From Vermamoeba vermiformis (Eukaryota; Tubulinea; Echinamoebida): 64,000 bases of DNA. The stretch spans positions 124,001 to 188,000 of the forward strand of contig JBEWZL010000239.1 in the NCBI GenBank assembly GCA_045837725.1, given 5' to 3'. The notes under the pieces were generated by a model. It worked only from the letters and a program-made list of their open reading frames with translations. It was not told the origin of the DNA and did not search any database. The position numbers were made by a program, and so were the translations under genes. Positions 48,377 to 59,026 of the stretch are shown here, one piece after another. Position 1 is the first letter of the stretch. Every line of letters starts with the position of its first letter.

Positions 48377-50693
48377 ATGGCAAAAGGTGCTCTGGAAAGG
48401 CACTGGATCGTCGCACTATGCCTTGTAGCTCTTGCTGTAAGTTTGATAAAATCATGATCAATTATGTTTAGTAATATTAGAAGTTAAATCATTAAACTGT
48501 GGGTGAGCAAAGTAGATCGCGCCAAATTAAATTGATAAATTACAATGAAAATTTTGTAATTTAATTTCTTTTGTGGCTTTTATATGATCGCTAATACGAT
48601 ACTATTAGACTATTGCGAATGCTATATATGTTCATAGCAGTAACGGCGAAACTTTGTACTTCAATACTCCCGTTATGCGCTACGGAACGAGAAACTTTAA
48701 TATTACTGGCGCCAAGCTCGCAGTAGCAGATCCAATATTCAATTTCTGTGCAGCGAACGACCAAGACTTTACCGGTCGGATTGTTATTATGAGCCAAGAT
48801 GGATGCACACCTGCATTACAAATGAAGATTGTAAAAGACCAAGGAGCAATAGTAAGTATATAACCTCTCGTATGAGGGAAAATTTCATTCGGTACACACC
48901 CTCCGGAGCTCGAATCCGAAATTAACAAAAAAAGGAATTGGAGTACCTTGCGCAATTTAGACATAGTATTAATTCTAATTCGGCAGGGTGTTATTTGGGT
49001 AGATTTTGGCCGACTAGGACCCGCGGGTAATATTTACTGGAGGACTTTGGAAGGCCGATGGCCCGACGAATCCACGATAGTTCCCATGGTGGCTATGAAC
49101 AAACCTGTAAGGCATTATTATTCATATACCTCTATTATTGACCGAATGATATCTTAGGATGCAGATGCGTTGATAGAATTGCTGCACAATGATACTGCCG
49201 ATGTAATTACTGCGGATTTAGATCCTTATGGTAAGCGTTCAGTACAACTATCATTCATGCCTTAACACTTCCATAGAGTACAATATATGGAGGGATGTCC
49301 TCGACGACTCGAATCAATACCTTATTCTTACGATACTCATCACCGCTACTGCACTTGCCGGATTAGGTTTTGCATTGAGTCGCTTTGTGTCGCTACTAAT
49401 GATACAAGGATGCGCTCTAACAACTGCGCATATTTCTTTGTCATTCATCTGCTTGGGGTTTGCTACGATGGCTATCTATTACATCGTCAATATTATCGAG
49501 ATCAAGGTTGGTCCGACAGCGGCTGAGACGTGGCATATGGCATTTGTAACAGCGCCTGAATTATTTTCCCTATTGTCTTGTCTTATAGTGAGCCTCTATT
49601 GGTACGTTTGACGGTAGTTTGTACTGGATCTGTTGTCTAACGGATCTCGCTTAGGTTTGAATTGATCAACTCAGTGACGAACAGACCGATATTATTCTTG
49701 AAAAAGCTATTTAGACCCTTCATTGGCATTTCTATCGCGGTTGCGGCGATGTGGATCGTCATCAACATTACACTCGCCCTCTTCTTGGGCATCATTCCGT
49801 TCCTTATCTTCGCCATATTATACTTACTGATTAGTTTGGTAAGAAAATTTAATATATTAACTACTACCTATTCATAATGGGTTGCTCAGATGATTACTAC
49901 GGTTTGGATCATCGTCGGCATTAAGTTGCTTCGAACAGTTCGAGCCAATCGGAAATTAGTGATTAGTGCGCAGAAAAAACGAAGTTTTAACAGAGTAAGC
50001 TGAGAAAAAAAACTTTGGTGACTGATCAATATTGACTTTATTTTTTTGCATTAGCTTGCTGTTTGCATCATATTGTGCGCTATCTTCTTATTCGCAACAC
50101 GACTACTGTATTGTTTCATCGTGGCATTGCCCTCCCTAGACGATCCCAACAATTGGATCATATGTGCCGGCGCTCTGTTCTTCTGTCAACTCGCCTTATT
50201 GTTCATCCAAACAGGCTTGTTCAAAATGCAGAAACGAGATTTCAAGACTAGTGCCTCGGGAGACTCGCAACATTCACGCGGAGATATGAGCCCGAGCTCG
50301 CTGAACACGCCTAAGGGACAGACGAATTCAACGATGGAACTGAGTTCTCGTGTTGCTACTGCCCGAAGCCACGCTCAAATTGACAAGTCGGCGTCATCGT
50401 CATCAAGTTCTGAGCAGCCACAGGCTGAAGTAAATAACGTGGAAGTGAATAACGGTGCTGATCTAGCAGCGGTCGAGAAGAGCGGAGTCGTGCCAATGCC
50501 CGAAGTGAAACTTGAGGCAGTAGAATATATCAATAATAGTAATAACGATTTCAGCGAGAGTCACAACGAAGAGCACGAACGCGTGTCAAAATCCTCATCG
50601 GAGAGCTCGTCTAGCGAAGAATCATCGAGTAGCAGCGACAGCGATAATAAGTCCTCCAGCAATGAAAGCTTTGACAAAACTGACTCGAGTTAA
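48377..50693 (+). CDS. 7TM-C: PA-like ectodomain plus seven-transmembrane receptor-like protein
   Basis: Exons 48377-48436, 48609-48851, 48987-49106, 49158-49230, 49277-49601, 49655-49838, 49890-49994 and 50055-50693 give 582 residues. It is the tandem paralogue of 7TM-B. Signal peptide WIVALCLVALA; PA-like ectodomain with FNITGAKLAVADP and GRIVIMSQDGC; seven membrane segments, including GLGFALSRFVSLLMIQGCAL, shared almost word for word with 7TM-B. One intron of 7TM-B (between the fifth and sixth segments) is missing here. The tail is long, acidic and Ser-rich, ending in Ser/Glu/Asp runs (SSSESSSSEESSSSSDSD), and resembles the end of ABC-1 in composition. It probably sits in the plasma membrane. 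Ligand and signalling partner are unknown. Confidence 0.82.
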
Positions 50694-50758
50694 GTAACAA
50701 CAAGCGAGTAGGTGTATATTAGTATTAAAATAGATTTATATTTACATCAAGTATTATT

Positions 50759-51864
50759 TTACAAATTATTTTCTACGTACTCCATGTTCACGTCGCTAAT
50801 CGAATCCTCGTTCAAACTGTATTCAACGTTCAGCTGGCCTGCTTCTCCGGGCCTATTGATAGCGATCTTATAGTTAGGGGCCTTGCCTACAATAATAATA
50901 TTAGTACCATATATAATATAACTATAATCTAGCCGTACCTTGGATCGACAAAACCATCGGGATCCACGACTGCAGAATGTCAATTCTACTCGTGTTTTCT
51001 GGTGAAGTGAATCCAACTAACATGAGGAACTCTTTCCTATAATATAATAGCTAATTAGAGTCATATAATATAGAGGATAAGACGTACTTAATGGCGTGAC
51101 AATAATCAGCTGCGTCACGTGCAAAAGCCAGTGTTCGAGCTAATGGCTGCGCTGCTCCTCGTTCTTTGGCACTATCCCTATAAAACTATTAATATATATT
51201 AATGGTTATAACGCTATAAAAGGGGGCTGTACCTCACTACGATATCCAAGTCGTCAATAATGAGCAGATCTGGTAACTCCGCCGAGCAATGAATATTCGC
51301 TAAATAATATCGTAGGTCTCTATCATCCATAACATATCTATATTAAGAGGTTAGTTAATCGTGTTAAGCGGATCCAAGAGCTGATCTCGTACCTCATTTC
51401 AATCTTGTCCAATACTGCGGTATCAGGTACCAAGCCGTTGTAAAACACAGGCGGAGAGCTCTGCATTTTAGATTTGTCGCACATATAGACCACTTTCTTA
51501 TTCTGTTTGGCAGACGTGTACGCGTACTGGAATAGCAACGAAGATTTGCCACTAAAAATTAATTAATTAAATTACTGGCACAATTTAATTACACTAATAG
51601 TAATATTAATATTTGATAGCGTATTGTCATCGCCAAGGAACTATTTGAATTTTTTAAAAAATTTCTGGGCGGATCTATTGTTGAGTGGCACTTTAAGAGT
51701 GATCGATACAGGTATTTTTAAAAATATTACCTCTTCGGATTTCCAGTTAAACAAGCCAGATGCGTTTCATAGTTAAAATTCTTCGAACAAGTGTCGAACG
51801 CTTTGCGAATGTTCTTATCAACAGACGGCTCGTTCCATACAAATAAATTGGCAACAGTAAACAT
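50759..51864 (-). CDS. Small RecA-like ATPase resembling SWSAP1
   Basis: Minus-strand exons 51864-51731, 51551-51393, 51337-51233, 51177-51088, 51036-50939 and 50886-50759 give 237 residues. The Walker A motif GNPKSGKSS is formed across the first intron (179 nt). Walker B is DLLIIDDLD near the middle. A short C-terminal sheet follows. Size and order fit the RecA-like partners of SWIM-domain proteins (SWSAP1 and the Psy3/Csm2-like half of Shu complexes), which promote Rad51 loading. I would not exclude another small RecA/RadA paralogue. TSG101 starts divergently 144 bp away. TGTAAATA lies 13 nt after the stop on the minus strand. Confidence 0.65.
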
Positions 51865-52008
51865 AGGTCTTGTATTCTTATTATGTCTGTCTTGTTCTGT
51901 TTTCTAACGGATCTGACTCAAAATTTTTCGTATTTTTTTGGTTGATGACGTAATTTCATTTTTATTCAATTTTTTGTATAATAGAACACATATTAATAAC
52001 AACTTGAT

Positions 52009-54077
52009 ATGTCATTTAATCCTAGTGTGCTGGGAGGCACGCAAGCTTACCATCAAGCAATCGTAGAACAATTGTTGTTCGATGTGAAAGGTTACACGCA
52101 AATCCAACGAGTTAGACAAGATTTATTATCAGTATTACAACAATTTACATCATTATCTGCACGGTCAGCGCCTTTTGGTAAGTATTAATTGCTTGGATAA
52201 TTAAATACTATATTTTTACGTAAGATCGCAAAATTGAAAGAATAAGCAAGACTTATGAATCATAATTAGGCATTAATTATTAAAAATATGCATCATATGC
52301 ATCATAATATTAATTTTAAAATTATTTACAGCGCGAGGAAATGTCTCGGTCCCTTTGATCTGCTTGTCAGGCACAATTCCAGTCACTTACAAAAATGGCA
52401 ATTATAACATCCCTATTACTGTATATTTACCCGAAAATTATCCATATGCGCCACCTTATGTATTTGTCAATCCCACCCAAGGTAAGTGAAATTCCAAAAC
52501 TTTAATACAAAAATTTCTAGATCACGCTTATTCAAGCTGTAATACTACTTCAAATATTATGATGATTAAATCTAATTATAATATGATTTTTAGCAATGGT
52601 AATTACGCCGAAACACGCGTACGTTGATGCAACTTGCAAAGTGTCGCATCCGTACTTGACGGCGTGGAATCCCGTTCAAGAATTAGTTGGTCTTATGAAC
52701 GTCCTCCGACAAATTTTCTCGGAGAATCCTCCTGTCAGAAGCAAGCCTGCAAATGCTCCGCCTCCTTATCCTGGCTTTGGAAATCCCGCGCCAAAGTATG
52801 TCCTCACAATACCAAAATTAATTTTAATTTTTTTATTTTTACGCTACTAATAGATGCAAATATGAATTTATTTCGCATATATAAGCCCTATTATAGATTT
52901 GACTTTTTTAAACTAATTTTGTGTTTAGCAACGGATCCGTTTTGCCTCCGTACAATCCCTTAGGCAGTTCAATCAATTCACCGCCAGGCACGCCCTCCAT
53001 GCCAATCACACCAGTCGTGCAAGGACTGCCGCCAGGTTACAATCCGATGGGCATGTCAACACAGCCAGGCTCGTTGTCGAATTCACTGCTGGGCTCACAA
53101 TTCGGCCAAGGTCCACCGAACTACGGCCCTAATAACCCCGCGCCTAACAATAGCGCGGGCCAATACTCCACGTTCAATCCATTCGGCACCAATCCGTTCA
53201 ATCAAAATCCACAGCCTTCACAACCATTCAATCCCGCAACTTCACCGTACAATTCACCGCAACAGCCGCACGGTCTCACGCACTCAACGTCACCGTTCAA
53301 TCAGCACCAGCCCCCGCAATACGGCTCTGTCATTCCTGGTCAAAATCCCAACGTGTTTAACAAGCCACAACAGCCGCCACCACAGTACTCGCAGCCACTC
53401 GGCACTAACTCGCAGTACGCACCTTATTCGCCGCAACAGAACCCGCAGTCCTCGCCCATTACCTCGCCACAACACACGACGTACAACCCGCCACAACAGC
53501 CACAACCACCGCAACAAAATCCCGAGGACGTGGCACGTGCAAAATTGACGCTGAAATTGCAACAAAAGTTACGTGATTTCAACGAAAACAACGCCAAGTT
53601 GATCGAGCGCGAGATGATTGAAAGTTCAAATTTGGAAGAGACGAACAAATTGTTGGAACACTCGAAGAGCGATGTGTTGGCAGACAAGCAGCGCCAAGAG
53701 TCGGCCGTCATGCAGCTTCAGAAACAAATTGATGATTTGAACCGATGGCTCGAACAGAATGATAAGGATGAGATTAATATTGATGAGTATACTGAGCCAA
53801 AAGATGTGCTTAGAAAACAGTAAGTTCATCAGATCCACATCCGTCTTTTGTCTCCTTTTTTAACTCCTATTTATTTAGATTACTGCATCTTGTTGCAGAA
53901 GATATGGCTATTGAAGACGTTCAATATGAGTTAAATAGGGCGCTCTTCAACGGACAAATAGATCTTGCTACACACGTCAAACTCACGCGTACTTTATCGC
54001 GCGAACAATTCTTTAAGCGTGCATTGATCAAGAAAATTCATGCAGTTGAAGCAGGTGCACCAATTGGACATATGTAA
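52009..54077 (+). CDS. VPS23: Vps23/TSG101 ESCRT-I subunit
   Basis: Exons 52009-52177, 52332-52481, 52594-52795, 52929-53819 and 53879-54077 give 536 residues. Residues 1-150 form a UEV domain, an E2 fold without the catalytic Cys: IPVTYKNGNYNIPITVYLP, NYPYAPPYVFV, HPYLTAWNPVQELVGLM. A long Pro/Gln/Asn-rich linker follows, then a coiled coil (about 385-450), then the C-terminal steadiness box (EDMAIEDVQYELNRALFNGQ, LTRTLSREQFFKRALIKKI). It should bind ubiquitinated cargo and Vps27 on endosomes as part of ESCRT-I. The family length is usually 380-420; the excess is in the low-complexity linker. TGTAAATA begins 6 nt after the stop, and a perfect hairpin follows. Confidence 0.92.
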
Positions 54078-54092
54078 ATGAATGTAAATAAT

Positions 54093-54115
54093 AAACGGAT
54101 GCAACCCATCCGTTT
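54093..54115 (+). repeat. Perfect 9-bp hairpin in the VPS23 3' UTR
   Basis: AAACGGATG, a 5-nt loop CAACC, then CATCCGTTT. It starts 15 nt after the stop and 3 nt after TGTAAATA. It may shape 3' end formation or mRNA stability. Confidence 0.6.
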
Positions 54116-54360
54116 GAATGATTTTACTTGTGTACGAATTTAGTCGTTGTTTAGGGTGCAATCGTCCACAAGCTTAGCGCAACTCATGAGTTCTGCAGTT
54201 GTTTTCACGACTGAACTCATTCCGATAAAAATAGAATTCCTGAGACCAGTGGGCACGTGGTGGCGTTTAAAGAGCAATCAAATCTTACTGATTTCATGAT
54301 GATCATCACCATAATTGAATAACCACAACAGGTCAACACATTACGCTGGCATAATCAGAG

Positions 54361-55397
54361 ATGGTACGTGCACCAAAAAATTCAAATTATTTAGATTTTT
54401 ATGAGCAATTATCAAATGCAAGAGCCAACATATGCCGTAAATTAATATGTTTTTTTTATAGAGTAACCAAGATCAAATGAAGAAAAATGGCCCATCTGGC
54501 ACAAACCAGTCTTTTCTGATTGACTATTCAGCGGCGTTCTTATCACAAATTGTTAGTGCCACAGCTAATGCACCAGTAGGGCGAGGAACGATATTATTGC
54601 AAACGAATTACGAGCTTGTCCGACAAAATCGGTTGGATTCGCCCTACAAGGGCGTTGTGGACTGTTTCAAGCGCACTTATCAACAAGAAGGTCTTTGGTC
54701 ATTTTGGCGAGGAAATACTATCAATATAGCTAGAGCTGCCATTGCTCCTGCAGCAAATTTCGCATTGAAAGACACTTTTCGGCAGATCTTCAAAGCAAAC
54801 AAGCAAATCGATGGCTATGGCATGTGGTTTGCTAAAAATATCGCTGGTGGTGCTGCAGCTGGTGCTACTGTGCTGCTCTTCGCATATCCCTTGGATCTCG
54901 GATACGTCAAGCGAACTTCGGATGTGCTTTCACCTCACACCGGATCGACCAGAAAACACGGCGGAGTAGTCTCGATATGGAAGGACGTTGTTAAGCACGA
55001 CGGCGTGACTGGTTTGTACCGCGGTCTTGGTCTCTCAGTGGCAGGCATAGCTGTGTACCGTGGCTTGTACTTTGGCCTGTACGACAGTCTGAAGCCGGTA
55101 GTTATCGCCAATCCCAACAACTTTGCCGCGTCATTTGCACTCGGATGGGGCGTGACACTTGGAGCAGGTCTGGCCTCGTATCCATTCCATTTGATGCGAA
55201 ACCGATTGATGGTCACGACTGGCGGTGGATTGACCTACAAACACTCGCTGCACTTGGCTCGTGAAATTATGGCCAAAGAAGGACTGCGCGGCTTCTTCCG
55301 CGGCTTTTTGTTCAAAACAACTCTCGGCATTGCTGGTGCTGGTGCATTGGCTGGCTACGATCTCTTGAAGGACATGGCCTACTCGAAGGGCAAGTAA
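54361..55397 (+). CDS. Mitochondrial carrier family protein, divergent ADP/ATP-carrier-like
   Basis: Best model: exon 1 is only the ATG (54361-54363) followed at once by a GTACGT donor; exon 2 is 54462-55397, reading SNQDQMKKNG, 313 residues in all. If that intron is wrong, the ATG at 54477 gives 306. Three mitochondrial-carrier repeats are clear (GLWSFWRGN, GVTGLYRGL, GLRGFFRGF), and overall alignment is to ADP/ATP translocases. However, the hallmark RRRMMM is RNRLMV, the third PX[DE] motif is PFHLMR, the first is APVGRG instead of APIERV, and two of the three basic substrate contacts known from AAC (the Lys in helix 1 and the Arg in helix 6) appear replaced. It probably sits in the inner mitochondrial membrane with a changed substrate or role. 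Confidence 0.8.
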
Positions 55398-56044
55398 TCA
55401 TTAGCTCAAGGCGTGAGAAACAGAACAGTTCTATTAAAAATGAAGAATAATTACTGCGTTAAATAGTTACGGTAACGACAGTATTAATTTTGTGTTGATT
55501 ATTTTACGTTGTACATCCATAAAAAAATCTTTAAATATTCTTACGCCCAAAGAATTAAGCCACTTATTTGTCGTCATAATTAGTTACTTACATTAATTTA
55601 CCGTCATAATTAAGGATTATAATCCAAATTTCAGCATTCTTGAAGAAAGATTTCTAGCGTCTGTGGATCCCGTACTGATCCGCTTATACGCATATTAACT
55701 TACTGTTGTATCAATATTACCGAAGCGTAATTCGGTGTGCTATGTTGGGAACTTTTCGTTGAATAGCTCACAAACCTGGAACGGATAATTTTTTGAAAAC
55801 TCAAGGAACATTTTTAAACGGATCGTTTTGTGTTATATACCACACTAGTGTATTGTATCATATTTAAATGGCTTAGCGAATAATTAGCGAAGAGGTAATA
55901 AATTTTAACTCAATTTGCAAACTTATTAAAATTTACGTTAATAACGAAACGCGTCTCAATGGAAAAATATTAAATTATTAATTACGTCGTATAGCACTAG
56001 AGAATAGACGAAATATTAGTCACTTAGTTCGATAGAAGTAGCAG
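55398..56044. other. AT-rich intergenic region
   Basis: About 650 bp between the carrier gene and the RhoGAP gene. I see no ORF, tRNA, repeat or clear promoter element beyond general AT richness. Confidence 0.6.
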
Positions 56045-58937
56045 ATGGAGGAAAATTGGAGAAAACATTATGAGAAAGCGAAGCGAGGCGCGCTTATTAC
56101 AATTAAAAATTACACAAAAAATGTATTAGATCGTGTGAGCTATTCACTGGACCATGGCAAATGGACTCTGCTGCCTCAAGGTATTAATTAAAATATTAAT
56201 TAAATTTCAGATTCGTTTTGGAGACATAAACCACGCTTTTGCAAATTATAAATCAATCATATAATTCTATTACATTCGTAAATATTTTCTATGTTGCAGA
56301 TCTGGTATATTGAATGGCAGATCTAATTTATTTTTTGACAGACTCGATCCCGGCGTACTCTGAAGTCCAATTTTGTTCTGTTAGCAGTAGTAAAGGATTA
56401 ACAGGTATATTATAATTAGTATATGATTAATTGATTTATTTTACTGAAATTATTGAATCAACCTGTCAACTTATCGGATTTACTATTACAGGTACGTCAG
56501 GAAAGGTTACATATAGACTAGCAGATAATCCAGCAGTTAAATTTGAATTTGTATGGGACAATCCTTGGATGGAAAGCAGATCTGCTGTTTGTCACGTCGT
56601 CGGTACGTTAGCTAGATCCAACTAACAAACACAAAAATTCAAAAAAATCATATTTATAGATCTATAATATGTAATCCTAATATATATGATATTATAGGCG
56701 GTACAGATCGGTTTACTGTCGAACAAACGACGAATAAGCGGTCTCAATATGAAGTTACTTGGGCGATCGAACAGATCAGCACTGCAAGTCCTCTGTCGCG
56801 GTCTTCTGGAAATTTAAACGTATCTAAGATATTAAATGAAGAAGGTAAGCATAATATTAAGTATATAAGCCTTATACGGCATTAAAGTCTGAAAACTTAA
56901 ACCTTGATCTGGATCGGGTAAATAACCAATTCATTACTTCAAAGAAAATTACCGACGGGATCGCTTATACTCATATAATGCTATTTATTTATGATATCGT
57001 AACATTGAAACTCGGATCTACCGTACAAAGAATTGGATTCGAATAGCGGACTAATTCTTTTGATTCTCGTAGACTACAAAGGAGTCAAGCTGGCACTCGA
57101 CGATCAATTCGATCTATGGAAGAGTGAACAACAACAAGCGAACAGAAGTGTCAATTTTGTCATTGAAAACGAGTCAGATATCGTGTTCAAGCGACAGTTG
57201 CACAACTTGAATCAAGGTGTGTGGAGCAAATATCCGCCTGAAGTCATTGCTGGCGGATCCACGGTCGAGTTCGGATGCAGAAGGTATGTTAGTCATACAA
57301 CAGTATAATCATCATACCTATATTAACGAGTCGAAACACGCACTCTCACAACTATAATTTCACGCATGAAAAAATTTGAAATTTAATCGATATATTAATA
57401 TCTAACGTAAATACAGTGCATTTATAACACAATTTTTCAATTTTTTCGTTTTTCGTGAATTTTTAAGACGGAAATTTGACGTGTGTTTGACACGACAACT
57501 GACATCGGTTCCAGTGATTCACTGGTCGGCGGTACTTCGGGCCGCATCACGTACTCAGCGCCAGAGAACGTGGACGTGGTGACACTGACCTTTGACAATC
57601 CACTCGATGGCGACAAGGCATTTGACGCGTGGACCAAAACACCGATATTTGACGTCGAAGTCGAGACCGATGAAGAACATAATGCTACTGTGATATATAG
57701 GATAGCTTGTTTATCAAAAGAAGATTATTTAGAGAAATTAGAAGAAAAACAAAAATTGAAACGAACGAGCGAAGATTGGGATCGATCGGATTCCGAGGGA
57801 AATACTCCACGAGGTTCAATTACACCCAGAATTAGTTCTACTAATCTCACTGATAAACCAGTTATGCCACCGACAATGTTATTACAGCCACAAGCAAGCA
57901 GTGACAGTATTTCCAGCGCAGGCGTGAAGGCACTCAACTTGTCGGCATCAGCGCTCAAACGCACGAGCTCAAAGATGCCGGATCTAGTCGCCATTGCACG
58001 CGCAGTAAGTCCCTATAATATAAAACTATAGTATATGAGCTTATAGTAATGTCTATATTGTGATTATAGAGGATATTTGGCGTGCCTCTGAAAGTTATCA
58101 TTGAACGCGAAAACACGAGGACGCACTTGCCGCTCATTGTAGAGAAGATTGTAGAACATTTAACCAAATATGGTAATGCTATTTATACTTACCCCGGGTC
58201 CTATTATATATATCTAATATGAGTATTATATTAATAGGCTTTGATGACCCATGTCTGTTTAGAAAACCTGGCTTGTTACACGAAGTTAAATTTTTGCGAA
58301 ATCAATTCGACGCGAATAGCAAAGGTAATAATTATAATATATATATTATTAGTAAACAATAATAGGCATACTAATTAATGTCCCTTATTGTAGCTTCATT
58401 GGATTTCAAAAACTACTCGATCCATTCGTTAGCGCATCTGCTGAAGATCTTTTTAAAAGAATTAGAAACGCCGATTATTCCGCTCAATTTAAATGTTAAA
58501 TATTCTAGTTATATTCGTAAGTAACAATTAATCGAGGAACTGCTTTCTTCACCTTAAAATATTTCGATCCGGTACATCCGCTCGAAATTCTTTTTTCCCC
58601 ACGAAATATTATGAAATTATCGCCATATGCTAATTATTATTTACTAGTGAGTCACTTGGGCGCTAATAGCACAATGTCATTCGGCATATTCATGTCCGAG
58701 TTTTTGACGCAGATCCCAGAACTCAATTTGACGCTCTTCCAATACTTGTGTAAATTTTTCGTATTATTGGTGGAGAAGGGCAAACACGACATAGACTCAT
58801 TAGCGAACATATTTGGTCCGTTGATCTGCAGAGAAAAACCTTCGTCTGATCCGAACATTCCCGATTTGTCGTTAGCAGTACGAAGGACATTAAGGGATGT
58901 AATTATGAACTATCGATCAATAAGTCAATTCCAATAA
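56045..58937 (+). CDS. RhoGAP with two N-terminal beta-rich domains
   Basis: Exons 56045-56180, 56342-56404, 56492-56602, 56698-56844, 57073-57283, 57515-58004, 58070-58172, 58238-58324, 58394-58516 and 58648-58937 give 586 residues. The RhoGAP domain fills the C-terminal 225 residues: IFGVPLKVIIE, the arginine-finger strand DPCLFRKPG, HSLAHLLKIFLKELETPIIP, and SLANIFGPLICR. It should switch off Rho, Rac or Cdc42 GTPases and affect the actin skeleton. The N-terminal half holds two copies of a module with the shape K-x-x-L-x4-G-W-x5-PP, then a Cys strand, then GTSGKVTYR or GTSGRITYS, then FVWDNPW or LTFDNPL. This weakly recalls aegerolysin or actinoporin-like beta sandwiches, but I cannot assign it. 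A Ser-rich linker joins the parts. The last intron (131 nt) is set by a good branch site, TGCTAATT, and frame. Confidence 0.8.
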
Positions 58938-59026
58938 ATCCTCTTTTGTTACATTAACCAACTGGGTCTTGACTAACACTGCCTTTTTTTTTGTTACTTT
59001 GAATAATTAAAGTTTATTTTTCTAGC

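Noticed and set aside
53290-53565. Minus-strand frame rich in Leu, Arg and Trp opposite VPS23
   Set aside because: Antisense reading of the Pro/Gln-rich linker.
54477-55397. Plain ADP/ATP translocase call
   Set aside because: The hallmark RRRMMM and two substrate-contact residues are not there, so only carrier-family membership is supported.
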